Positions 15,254 to 22,808 of a stretch of DNA of 30,503 nt are shown here, piece by piece (the first letter of the stretch is position 1; the number at the start of each line of letters is the position of its first letter). The DNA comes from Bacteroidia bacterium (GTDB taxonomy: Bacteria > Bacteroidota > Bacteroidia > AKYH767-A > OLB10). The notes beneath the pieces were generated by a model. The model had not been told where the DNA came from and did not search any database. It was given only the letters and a program-made list of their open reading frames with translations. Made by a program: the position numbers and the translations under genes. The stretch spans positions 1-30,503 of the forward strand of contig JANWID010000033.1 of assembly GCA_025450095.1 (NCBI GenBank), given 5' to 3'.

Positions 15254-16459
15254 CTATTCCTTAACAAGTTTTCCGTATTCTATGCTTCCATCCTTGAATC
15301 TGACATCATAAAAATAAATTCCACTGGCCAGTGTTCCGGTGTGTAAGGAAATATTATTGTTAAAGGATTGTTGGAGCACAGTCCTTCCTCTTTTATCATA
15401 AATACAAACTTCTGAAAATTCGTTTGTGTTCGCCGTAACATGCAGCATTTCAGAAAACGGATTCGGGTAAATATTTACAGCAATGGAAGCAACATCCATA
15501 TCCGGGATACCGGTAAACAGGCACGTATCCGGATTGTATTCCCATAAATCCTGGAAACTGGATCCGGGCCCACTCATACCAGTGCTCAAATATCCCTTGC
15601 ATTCTATAGCAAAACCGGATGCATAAGCTCTCGCCATCGGGAAAGATGCTTTCTGTTGCCAGGTATCATTTGCCTGGTTCCAAACCCACCAGTCTGTATA
15701 AAATGTAGTATTTTGATTAGTTCCTGTTCCGATATAAATCCGGTCACCTATAACAAATCCGGTAGCAGCATGCCGCACAATTCCGGGCAGGTTCGATTTT
15801 TGGATCCATATATTTGAAGCCTGATCCCACTCCCAAAAATCGTTGTATTGCGTAAATGGTGGATTTGTTGCTCCGGTTCCTGCATAGCCTTTATTGCCAA
15901 TGGAGAAGCCAATGGCATATTCCCGCACTCCTCCTCCGAAATCCGCTTTCTGTGTCCAGGTGTTGTTACTTTGATTCCATTCCCAAAAGTCGTCAAGCAC
16001 GCCGTTATTATTGTAACCTGTTCCGATATATCCCATTCCTCCAATAGAAAAACTAAATGCTCCCACCCTGGGTGTTCCTCCGAAAAGAGATTTTTGGGTC
16101 CATGAATTAGTAACCTGATCCCATTCCCAGAAATCGTTATAGAAATTAAATCCGCCATCCATGCCGGTTCCAATATATCCTTTGCTCCCAATGGAAAACC
16201 CCACGGCATATCCCCTTGGTATTCCCGAAAATGTAGCTTTTTGAGTCCACAAATCTGCAACAGGATCATACTCCCAGAAATCAGCATTACCGGCACCCGT
16301 CCATCCTGTTCCTAAATAGCCTTTGGTTCCAATAGAAAAGGTAGCTGCTAAATACCGGTTTGTTCCGGGGAAATTTGCTTTCTGTGTCCACGTTCCCTGG
16401 GCTATCAAGTGTTGGAAGGCCATGATCATTATCACCAACAGCGTAAGTTTTAGTTTCAT
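15254..16459 (-). CDS. T9SS-exported kelch-repeat protein
   Basis: The 401-residue product has a signal peptide (about 1-20, ending LIA-Q). Six kelch-type repeats of about 49 residues span roughly 22-315. Each contains GFSIG.KGYIGTG, then NDFWEWD and T..WTQKA.F.G. The repeats predict a six-bladed beta-propeller. A type A sorting domain follows (VNIYPNPFSEML near 327, TLASGIYFYDVRFKDGS, ending EYGKLVKE). It is a surface or secreted protein, and the partner is unknown. Just upstream, at 16499-16584, lies a decayed gene whose last 15 codons resemble the end of this sorting domain. Confidence 0.88.
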   Translation of the reverse strand: MKLKLTLLVIMIMAFQHLIAQGTWTQKANFPGTNRYLAATFSIGTKGYLGTGWTGAGNADFWEYDPVADLWTQKATFSGIPRGYAVGFSIGSKGYIGTGMDGGFNFYNDFWEWDQVTNSWTQKSLFGGTPRVGAFSFSIGGMGYIGTGYNNNGVLDDFWEWNQSNNTWTQKADFGGGVREYAIGFSIGNKGYAGTGATNPPFTQYNDFWEWDQASNIWIQKSNLPGIVRHAATGFVIGDRIYIGTGTNQNTTFYTDWWVWNQANDTWQQKASFPMARAYASGFAIECKGYLSTGMSGPGSSFQDLWEYNPDTCLFTGIPDMDVASIAVNIYPNPFSEMLHVTANTNEFSEVCIYDKRGRTVLQQSFNNNISLHTGTLASGIYFYDVRFKDGSIEYGKLVKE

Positions 16460-16498
16460 GGTTTTTATTTTTTAGTTATACACTTGCCAGCAGTAACT

Positions 16499-16584
16499 CT
16501 ATTCTTTAATTAGTTTTCCGTATTCAGTTCTTCCATTATTAAATCTAACAAACAAAATAGAATTAATAAGATTAATCGTTGCAT
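16499..16584 (-). pseudogene. Internally deleted remnant of a T9SS-exported protein gene
   Basis: On the minus strand an ATG at 16582-16584 starts MQRLILLILFCLL, a typical signal-peptide beginning. Only about 40 bases later, in another frame, comes VRFNNGRTEYGKLIKE and a TAG stop (16499-16501). That matches the end of the kelch protein's sorting domain (VRFKDGSIEYGKLVKE). The total is 86 bases, not a multiple of three. The simplest reading is a T9SS gene that lost nearly all of its interior and kept both ends. The rest of the 16460-16773 spacer shows only the terminator at 16752-16775. Confidence 0.6.
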
Positions 16585-16751
16585 TATATTAGTAAAGATT
16601 GGTCAGGTTTAGTCAGTTGAATTTCTGATGGAGGAAATCTTACAACCAACTATTTTCAGCGGTAGATTTTCGGATAACGATTCCGTATTTGATTACGACG
16701 GGTCAGATCATTAAATGTACATAAGCTGACTCACATTACCAAATGTCAATC

Positions 16752-16775
16752 GAAAAAGAGAATGCTTACATTCTC
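16752..16775 (-). terminator. Intrinsic terminator overlapping a stop codon
   Basis: On the minus strand GAGAATG (16769-16775), a four-base loop and CATTCTC (16758-16764) form a perfect seven-base stem, followed by TTTTT (16753-16757). The stem begins inside the TGA stop (16774-16776) of the hypothetical gene. Confidence 0.6.
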
Positions 16776-17136
16776 ATTTATACAAATGAAGGCTCCCGGC
16801 AATTTTAAAAACAAATTTTGAGTTCAGCAGCCAATCAGCTTCTTCAATAAAATCTTTAGTTACTTCTTCGTATTCAACAAGGGATTGGAAATTTTCTATT
16901 TTGTCAATGAATTTAATTTCAAACCCCTTTTCATCAATTCCTTTCGGCGCAATATCCAAAGCTTCATGAATAGTTTTCGCCTTGATCATGATATTAGTCC
17001 ATGCTCCTTTTGCGCGGAAGTTATCATCTACGCCATTACTTTCAACCAGGTCTTCCAAAACCAAACCTTTTTTAGCAACGATTTGTACGAATGCAAGCCA
17101 TATTTTGGAATAGTCAGTCTTTTTATTTTGTTTCAT
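16774..17136 (-). CDS. Conserved-looking hypothetical protein
   Basis: The ATG at 17134-17136 gives 120 residues starting MKQNKKTDYSKIW. A GTG four codons upstream is possible but less likely. The product has no signal peptide or membrane segment and is probably cytoplasmic. Predicted helices alternate with short strands (KIWLAFVQIVAKKGLVLEDL, KAKTIHEALDIAPKGIDEKG, FKIAGSLHLYK). No family was recognised. A perfect hairpin terminator starts at its stop codon, and a CGGAG-type repeat lies upstream (17188-17280), so it seems to be transcribed alone. Confidence 0.7.
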   Translation of the reverse strand: MKQNKKTDYSKIWLAFVQIVAKKGLVLEDLVESNGVDDNFRAKGAWTNIMIKAKTIHEALDIAPKGIDEKGFEIKFIDKIENFQSLVEYEEVTKDFIEEADWLLNSKFVFKIAGSLHLYK

Positions 17137-17187
17137 AGCTGCGTTCACTAACAGTTTATTTTCTTTATATATAACTAGAAAAAAAAA

Positions 17188-17280
17188 TTACCACGGAGAC
17201 TCAGAGACACTTAGTTTCACGGAGGCCTCTGTGGCCCTCTGTGTCTCTGTGCCTCCGTGGTAAATTAGACCCGACTTTGT
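17188..17280. repeat. Dispersed CGGAG / CTCCGTG inverted element, copy 2
   Basis: Arms 17188-17210 (TTACCACGGAGACTCAGAG...) and 17241-17263 are reverse complements at 20 of 23 positions. Inside is a smaller near-palindrome, CACGGAGGCCTCTGTG. The element is a long hairpin, related to copy 1 at 6874-7050, and similarity continues into AGACCCGACTT on the right. Confidence 0.65.
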
Positions 17281-17321
17281 CAAGCCTGAGGTCAGTTCTA
17301 ATCCAGGTATATAGAGTATTC

Positions 17322-18875
17322 TCATTGTTTGATAAACTTCTGAACTTCATCTCCAGCCTTAACAAAATAAATTCCTGGTGAAAGAAAGCTCACATCCAGT
17401 TGAATATTTTCTTCTGTATTGCTAAGTAAGGATTTCTGAAACACAACTTCTCCCATCAGATTCAAAATAGATAAACTGTGGCAATTATTTCTATTGACTG
17501 TAACTAATCCCTGTGAAGGATTAGGATAAATATTCATAAAACTGTTTTCTGTAAAATTGTTGCTGACCGATGTGGCTCCATTACAAAGTTCAATATATAA
17601 GACCTCACTGTTACCCCAGGTAGGAAGCACTATGGTCTGATTGAAAAGATTATTCTGACTATATTCTCCGATCAGGTAAATATTATTCTGCTGGTCAAAA
17701 GCCATATTTGCAGGAACCGCATTGGTGCTTTGGATTATCCGTACCCAATCAATACTTCCGTTTATATTAAAACATGCAATATAAATATTGGTTCCGGGTG
17801 ATGTGTATGTTATCCCATCAAGGAGAATTGAACTATTAAAAACCCCCATTCCAAAGTATTTATTATTAAACTTTTTAAAATCGGTAAATAAATTATAGGT
17901 ATTATTTGAAATAGTTTTTGTCCAGATGGTATCACCGTCCTGGTTATAATTTATCTCCTTAGCAGGTGAATTCTGAACTACAATAACTGAGCTGGTATCC
18001 ATTACCACTTGCTGGTTGAATGTTTTGCTGGTATCTGATGCTTCAGCCCATACAATGTTTCCGTTTAAATCATATTTCGCCAGGAAACCATTTGAATATA
18101 CCGGGCTGTTTAATGCTACTCCATTTCCAAAATCAGCATTCAAACCAAACCAGCCTGATACGAAAATATGATTGTAATTATCATAGTTTAGTGAATTTGT
18201 TACATTGCCTGTTGTATTAGGGCTTGTGGTAATACGCCTGGCCCATTGCGCCTGGTTTTGCATATTAAATTTCGCAAGGAAACTGTTTGTCTGTCCAAGA
18301 CAATTCATGGATATACTCCCAAAATTTATAACTCCAACAAAACTTCCTGCCAGGTAAACATTATCATAGCTGTCAATATCCATGTCATAAATATAAGCGT
18401 ATATATGTCTGCCAGTACTTACAAAATTAATTAGTGATCCTGTAGAAGCATCGAACCTGGCGATAAATAAATCACCACTGGAAAACGCGTTTGCTATCGT
18501 ATCAAAATCCGCATTTAATGACTGGCAGGTTCCTGCCATAACAAGCTGACCGGAATGGTCGATACGAAGTATAGGAGGGAAGTATGCAAAATACTCGTCA
18601 TCATTATTAAAAAGTGTTTTTGCCCACAGAATTGTTCCGCCCGAAGACATTTTACAAATAAACTGACCGATGGAATCGGTAGTTAAACTAAATGCACCCA
18701 ATTGAATGGAATCTGTAAATATGCCAGTGAAATAAACGTTCTGAGTGGAATCTGAAATAATGGACTGTCCTTTATCTTTATATACACCACCATATCCTTC
18801 GTAAATATCGTTTACACATTGAGAAGAAACGGAAAAGCAGGATAATAATAAAATAATTAAAAATATATTTTTCAT
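17322..18875 (-). CDS. T9SS-exported SBBP-like repeat protein
   Basis: The ATG at 18873-18875 gives 517 residues and a direct signal peptide (ending VSS-Q). The frame opens six codons earlier. Residues about 30-420 carry repeats with strings such as NVYFTGIFTDSIQLG, NVYLAGSFVGVINFG, HIFVSGWFGLNADFG and FLAKYDLNGNIVWAE, of the beta-propeller SBBP type also seen in the 7074-9089 gene. The end is a type A sorting domain (MNIYPNPSQGLV, SPGIYFVKAGDEV, ending KFIKQ). It is a surface or secreted protein of unknown role. It lies 47 bases downstream of the first NGDFE paralogue and is likely co-transcribed with it. Confidence 0.87.
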   Translation of the reverse strand: MKNIFLIILLLSCFSVSSQCVNDIYEGYGGVYKDKGQSIISDSTQNVYFTGIFTDSIQLGAFSLTTDSIGQFICKMSSGGTILWAKTLFNNDDEYFAYFPPILRIDHSGQLVMAGTCQSLNADFDTIANAFSSGDLFIARFDASTGSLINFVSTGRHIYAYIYDMDIDSYDNVYLAGSFVGVINFGSISMNCLGQTNSFLAKFNMQNQAQWARRITTSPNTTGNVTNSLNYDNYNHIFVSGWFGLNADFGNGVALNSPVYSNGFLAKYDLNGNIVWAEASDTSKTFNQQVVMDTSSVIVVQNSPAKEINYNQDGDTIWTKTISNNTYNLFTDFKKFNNKYFGMGVFNSSILLDGITYTSPGTNIYIACFNINGSIDWVRIIQSTNAVPANMAFDQQNNIYLIGEYSQNNLFNQTIVLPTWGNSEVLYIELCNGATSVSNNFTENSFMNIYPNPSQGLVTVNRNNCHSLSILNLMGEVVFQKSLLSNTEENIQLDVSFLSPGIYFVKAGDEVQKFIKQ

Positions 18876-18922
18876 TCTCAAGTTATTTGTCAAGTTGATA
18901 AGGATTTGTGACCGAAAAAAAT

Positions 18923-19894
18923 TTAATGGTTGTATTCCTTGATAATTTTGCCTTGCTTTAGTAAACCCATTTTGTTTCTCACTTCATAGACGTAAATACC
19001 TTTTGAAAGTTGCTCAACATTTATTGAAACAGACCTTGTAAATTCCTGGTGCAGTAATTTTCTTGAAGCAATATCATAGAGAATGATTTCTGAAGTTTCA
19101 TTATTCCTGACTGAAATATTTAACTTATCTCGCAATGGGTTGGGATAAATATTTACTTCAACAGTTTGCGCATGCTCTTCCAGTGATGTAAAACAAGGAG
19201 TGCTGCAGGGAGTAAGGCATACATCGTCAATATAGATATAAGCATATGGCCATTGAACCAAATTGTTTATCAGGATTGTGCTGGTGGCAGTATCACTCTT
19301 AAAATTACCTATAATTAAATATTGTTCACCGCCACTTGCAACAAAATTACCTGAAACCAAAGTCCAGTTTAAAGTATCTGGTAAATTGCCTGTTGGATTA
19401 TGTATTTGCGGAGTAAATGGTAATGGATACCAATTATTTATCCCGCTTATGGCAGTATCGGAAAAATAAACCTGAATATCATCCGAAACAAATTGCATTG
19501 AATTTGCAGCATTAATATACATTTCAAATTGGTAACAATTATTTGCAACAAGCATTGATGTCAAAGGAGTTTCAATATATTCACGAATATCAGGGATATT
19601 ATTGGCCCATAGTGCAATACCACTAAAAGCTACACCGCTATGAGATTGTTGATATCCATTATAAGTATTTGGGACATTTAAGTTACCCGATGCACATTGA
19701 TTATAATAATCAGGTGAACCACCGGGAGGCCATAGTGCCGGATTAAACCAGTATAAAGAAGAGTCAAGTTGCCCTGCTGTAAAAGCAACGGGACATCCGG
19801 AATATTGTTCAAAATCCCCATTCGGAACCAGATTCTGAGCAGAACAAATTCTGCAGGAAATTAAGAAAATGATCAAACAAGTCTGTTTATTCAT
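18923..19894 (-). CDS. T9SS-exported NGDFE-family protein (paralogue A)
   Basis: The ATG at 19892-19894 gives 323 residues with a signal peptide ending CSA-Q. An upstream in-frame ATG would overlap the preceding gene. The mature part opens NLVPNGDFEQYSGCP and continues with SPDYYNQC, IREYIETPL, a jelly-roll-like middle (NCYQFEMYINAA, IQVYFSD) and YIYIDDVCLTPC. This resembles the CBM-like lectin modules found in Bacteroidota surface proteins. A type A sorting domain follows (VNIYPNPLRDKL, SKGIYVYEVRNKMG, KIIKEYNH). The gene lies 28 bases after paralogue B and 47 bases before the SBBP-like gene. Carbohydrate binding is an inference. Confidence 0.86.
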   Translation of the reverse strand: MNKQTCLIIFLISCRICSAQNLVPNGDFEQYSGCPVAFTAGQLDSSLYWFNPALWPPGGSPDYYNQCASGNLNVPNTYNGYQQSHSGVAFSGIALWANNIPDIREYIETPLTSMLVANNCYQFEMYINAANSMQFVSDDIQVYFSDTAISGINNWYPLPFTPQIHNPTGNLPDTLNWTLVSGNFVASGGEQYLIIGNFKSDTATSTILINNLVQWPYAYIYIDDVCLTPCSTPCFTSLEEHAQTVEVNIYPNPLRDKLNISVRNNETSEIILYDIASRKLLHQEFTRSVSINVEQLSKGIYVYEVRNKMGLLKQGKIIKEYNH

Positions 19895-19922
19895 AATATA
19901 ATTCTCATTCTGATCAATCTTT

Positions 19923-20885
19923 TCATTCTTTAACAATCTTACCTTGTTTTATTAATCCCTTTTTGTTTCTCACTTCGTAGATGTAAATACCTTTTGAAAG
20001 TTGCTCCACATTTAGTGAAGCAGAGCTTGTAAATTCCTGTTGTAGTATTTTTCTTGAAACAATGTCGTAAAGAATAATTTCTGCAGGTTCATTGCTGATG
20101 TTTGAAATATATAATCTATCGCTCATTGGATTGGGAAAAATATTTATTACATCAGGTGGGGTTTGTTCATTGATTGATGTAAAACAGGGAGTGGTGCAGA
20201 GAGTGAGGCAAACATCATCAATGTACACATAAGTAAAATTTGTTGCATTCTGGTTATTGTAATAAATTGTATCTGTCATAGTATCGTTTACGAAATTTCC
20301 GATTATAATAAAACGTTCTCCGCCATTAGCAATATAATTTCCACTTACCAATGTCCAGTTTAAGGTATCGGGAGTGTTCCCCGGAATATTACTAATTTGA
20401 GGAGTGTAAGGAAGTAATGTGGGAGAACCGGGAGCAATTCCGGAAATTACGGAATCTGAAAAGTAAACACCTATGTTATGGGCGGTATAATCGGATTCAT
20501 CACAAAGATTTATGTACATATTAAAATCATAGCAAGCTCCTGCAATTAGGGGCATGGAGAGTGGAGATTCAATATATTCCCTATAATTTTGAAGAGAAGG
20601 AAATAAACGATGAATCCCGGCATACCCTAACCCACTGTGTGCATTTTGGTAACCAAAATAATTATTTGGAACACCTACGCTGGAAGTAGTTCCACATTGA
20701 TTATAATAATCAGGAGAAGAAGTCATATTAGAAAATGGGTTTATCCAGGGTATTGCATAACTGAGATTACCCAGTGCAGTAGGACACATCGTATATCCTT
20801 CAAAATCGCCATTAGGCACCAGGTTTTGTGAATTACAAATGCTGCAGGAAACAGAGAATAAAATCAAACAAAACAGTTTTTTCAT
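19923..20885 (-). CDS. T9SS-exported NGDFE-family protein (paralogue B)
   Basis: The 320-residue product has a signal peptide (about 1-19, ending CNS-Q). It has the same plan as paralogue A: NLVPNGDFEGYTMCP, SPDYYNQC, YREYIESPLSMPLIAG, NIGVYFSDSVISG, GERFIIIGNF and YVYIDDVCLTLC, then the sorting domain (INIFPNPMSDRLYI, SKGIYIYEVRNKKG, KIVKE). DNA identity with paralogue A is very high across the last 80 or so bases of coding sequence, pointing to a fairly recent tandem duplication. A TAGCTTTG promoter element lies 35-42 bases upstream of the ATG. It is probably the first gene of a three-gene T9SS operon. Confidence 0.87.
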   Translation of the reverse strand: MKKLFCLILFSVSCSICNSQNLVPNGDFEGYTMCPTALGNLSYAIPWINPFSNMTSSPDYYNQCGTTSSVGVPNNYFGYQNAHSGLGYAGIHRLFPSLQNYREYIESPLSMPLIAGACYDFNMYINLCDESDYTAHNIGVYFSDSVISGIAPGSPTLLPYTPQISNIPGNTPDTLNWTLVSGNYIANGGERFIIIGNFVNDTMTDTIYYNNQNATNFTYVYIDDVCLTLCTTPCFTSINEQTPPDVINIFPNPMSDRLYISNISNEPAEIILYDIVSRKILQQEFTSSASLNVEQLSKGIYIYEVRNKKGLIKQGKIVKE

Positions 20886-20919
20886 AGTATAAAATTATTG
20901 CTGGTATTTTAAGTGTTTT

Positions 20920-20951
20920 CAAAGCTAATAAAAATATCAGTCCCCTGGAAA
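20920..20951 (-). promoter_or_regulatory. Bacteroidota-type promoter for the NGDFE operon
   Basis: On the minus strand TAGCTTTG (20920-20927) matches TAnnTTTG. TTTC (20948-20951) stands 20 bases upstream as a one-mismatch -33 element. The predicted leader to the ATG at 20885 is about 25-30 bases. Confidence 0.45.
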
Positions 20952-21018
20952 AATTTGTCAGGATTGTTATGTTTTGAGCAAGGTTTCCGAATTTGTTACT
21001 CTGTAATATCTTCTTGTA

Positions 21019-21342
21019 TCACGCCAGAAATTTCCGAATGTCTGTAATAATGGCAACTATAAGAATCAGGATAATTGCAGCGTAAAAGAAATTACCAAAA
21101 ATTCCAAAAAATCTTTTGGAAGAATTTTTCAGGCCGTATTGTGATCCTCTGACACCCAGATACAGTCCCCTGAAACTGATCGCACCTGAAATAAAAATCG
21201 GTACGGCTATAAAAAAATCCAAAATCTGATGAAAAGCCTCATTGAATACGGGTTTGAATAATAATGAAATCAGTGATAATGCAAAGAGTGAAGTTGATAT
21301 CTTAAAGATTTTATACGAAACTACTATGTTGTCAGTTGCCAT
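21019..21342 (-). CDS. Small membrane protein of unknown function
   Basis: The 107-residue product has three likely membrane segments (about 13-29, 38-56 and 83-103), with a basic loop (KNSSKRFFG) between the last two. No signal peptide is needed for such a protein. No motif or family was recognised. It follows the TPR membrane protein by 48 bases on the same strand, and the two may form a unit. The next gene downstream (paralogue B) has its own promoter. Confidence 0.7.
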   Translation of the reverse strand: MATDNIVVSYKIFKISTSLFALSLISLLFKPVFNEAFHQILDFFIAVPIFISGAISFRGLYLGVRGSQYGLKNSSKRFFGIFGNFFYAAIILILIVAIITDIRKFLA

Positions 21343-21390
21343 ATAAATCAGTACTATTCTTTTCCCATGAACATTATTTCCACTATTGTC

Positions 21391-21891
21391 TTATTTTGAA
21401 TCTGCGGCTGTGGTCTGCCCTGCGGAGTTTAACATATTTAATCCTGCCTTTGCCAATCCATTTTCAGGATATTCCTTCAAAGTCTGCTCATAATATTCTT
21501 TTGCTTTTATTCCATCCCCAAACTGGCTGTAACAAAATGCCAGGTTACATAAACCCGACTCACGGTAACTCATTCCGGATACACTTAAGAGTGTTAAATA
21601 GCGATATTTATCCACCCATCTGTTTTTTGTAAAATAAATAATACTCTGTTCGAAAAAGGGGATTGCTTCTTTGAATTTATACTGTTTAACCAGTCTTATT
21701 CCCTGTCTGTGTTTTTTCGCTATTAAATTTCTAAGTCCGATTGCCAAAATTGCCCAGGTCAATGCCGCCATTAAAAATGGATCGCCGAAATCAATCTCCT
21801 GGTATAAGAGATATAACAGCCAAATGATGATAATTTGTGGAATAAACGCATACCATGAAATTAGTCTTGTTACCGGTACTTTGGAAGCCAT
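21391..21891 (-). CDS. Membrane-anchored TPR protein
   Basis: The 166-residue product has two N-terminal hydrophobic segments (about 12-29 and 37-56), then a basic stretch and a cytoplasmic or periplasmic part with TPR-like helices. KFKEAIPFFEQSIIYFTKN (about 72-90) and AFCYSQFGDGIKAKEYYEQTLKEYPENG (about 118-145, here split at GDG) show the alternating small/large TPR pattern. TPRs mediate protein contacts, and the partner is unknown. It lies 48 bases upstream of the small membrane protein. Confidence 0.75.
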   Translation of the reverse strand: MASKVPVTRLISWYAFIPQIIIIWLLYLLYQEIDFGDPFLMAALTWAILAIGLRNLIAKKHRQGIRLVKQYKFKEAIPFFEQSIIYFTKNRWVDKYRYLTLLSVSGMSYRESGLCNLAFCYSQFGDGIKAKEYYEQTLKEYPENGLAKAGLNMLNSAGQTTAADSK

Positions 21892-21915
21892 AATTTATAA
21901 GTGGTTTTGTTTTGT

Positions 21916-22053
21916 TTATGCGATGTAAAGGGGATTAATAGCTTTGTTCACGATAAGTTTGTTCATCCAGTTTTCGATTCCGGACAGGCAGGGGATTACA
22001 GATTCCAAGGATGCAGCACCGGGATAGATTACAGATGTATTAGTTCTAATCAT
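21916..22053 (-). other. Short frame of uncertain status within repeat region
   Basis: A 45-codon frame begins MIRTNTSVIYPGAA and ends NKLIVNKAINPLYIA. The first half is made of the ATCTGTAATC repeat, and the second half (from about 21916 to 21985) lies outside it and has a coding-like composition. It might be the 3' remnant of a gene interrupted by the repeat. The frame is short and no relative was recognised, so I do not call it a gene. Confidence 0.2.
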
Positions 22054-22149
22054 CTGTAATCTGTAATCATATCCCTTGTACCAGGACTAAGAATCTGTAA
22101 TCCCATGCCATCCCTTGCACCAGGACTAAGAATCTGTAATCCCATGCCC
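21986..22149. repeat. 39-base repeat array with central hairpin
   Basis: Two direct 39-base units (22072-22110 and 22111-22149) differ at two positions. A third unit in inverted orientation lies at 21986-22024 and shares 18 of its first 20 bases and the final GGGA. Between them is a perfect hairpin, GATTACAGATG (22027-22037) and CATCTGTAATC (22051-22061). No spacers are present, so this is not a CRISPR array. The two direct units are read in frame by the minus-strand ORF at 22067-22240. Confidence 0.75.
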
Positions 22150-22240
22150 CGGTTTTTGATTTTCGTACATAACCAATCCAGGCAAGTCCATCATGATCAG
22201 AGCCGTTCTTCTTTTCGATATAATACAATTCAGACTTCAT
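22067..22240 (-). pseudogene. Small YYIEKK-type gene truncated by a 39-base repeat
   Basis: The frame encodes 57 residues from the ATG at 22238-22240. The first 30 (MKSELYYIEKKNGSDHDG, then LAWIGYVRKSKT) look like the conserved start of a small Bacteroidota protein family that normally continues for about 60 more residues (recalled pattern: YYIE, then AWIG, SK(T/S)G). Here the frame enters the repeat array instead and ends as two copies of WDYRFLVLVQG plus linking residues, then TGA at 22067-22069. Because 39 is a multiple of three, the repeat is read as 13-residue units. It is either a truncated pseudogene or an altered small protein. Function is unknown. Confidence 0.55.
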
Positions 22241-22333
22241 TGAAATTTGATAATTGCCGGTGACGAAAGATAAAGATTTTCCTTTTACACTCCTAAATGA
22301 AAAAAACTTTGCGAATACTGGTCAGGGTCTGGA

Positions 22334-22777
22334 TTATTTTGGAATTTTTAATTCCCACTCCCAAACTTCACCATCTTCCGGGTCATTAACAACACCAATA
22401 AATTCAAAATTATTTTTTTCAAGTATGCGGGTTGAAAAGTTTTTTTCCGGAAGTGTTCTTGCGGTGATCCGGACCGCTGGGTTAGTTTTCAGGGATAAAT
22501 CAACCAGGCATTTACAAATCTCTGCACCAATTCCACGATTCCTGTATTTCTCAAATGTCCCGTATGCTATTTCTACCGTTCCGTTTACAGGCGGGCCTTT
22601 GAAAGCCGCATTTCCGACTAAAATTTCATTTTGTTTAGCATAATAACAAATCCAGGGTGGTTCAAATTCAATCTTTTTATAGAAGTCAACAGTCATCTGA
22701 AGGGTTTCCTGGCATAAAGGATTGTTGGCAAATTCATCATTGTCTTCAATTCTTTTATTTATTGGAATCAGTTCCAT
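22334..22777 (-). CDS. GNAT family N-acetyltransferase
   Basis: The ATG at 22775-22777 gives 147 residues. A GTG one codon earlier is also possible. The GNAT fold is clear: GNAAFKGPP, VEIAYGTFEKYRNRGIGAEI (acetyl-CoA binding motif A with RNRGIG), ITARTLPEKNFSTRILEKNNFEFIG and a final strand VWEWELK. The motifs are closest to the RimJ/RimL-like branch. It transfers an acetyl group from acetyl-CoA to an unidentified amine in the cytoplasm. It follows the paralogue C T9SS gene by 31 bases on the same strand, although the two products act in different compartments. Confidence 0.88.
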   Translation of the reverse strand: MELIPINKRIEDNDEFANNPLCQETLQMTVDFYKKIEFEPPWICYYAKQNEILVGNAAFKGPPVNGTVEIAYGTFEKYRNRGIGAEICKCLVDLSLKTNPAVRITARTLPEKNFSTRILEKNNFEFIGVVNDPEDGEVWEWELKIPK

Positions 22778-22808
22778 CACAAGTCTACCGTTATGAAATT
22801 CTGTTGGA

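Noticed and set aside
15748..16296. Minus-strand frame of 182 codons inside the kelch gene
   Set aside because: It runs in another frame across the repeats of the kelch gene. Its own repeats merely mirror the kelch DNA repeats.
22254..22643. Plus-strand frame of 129 codons opposite the GNAT gene
   Set aside because: The minus-strand frame has clear GNAT motifs. The plus frame has no recognisable domain and low-complexity Ser/Thr stretches typical of an antisense shadow.
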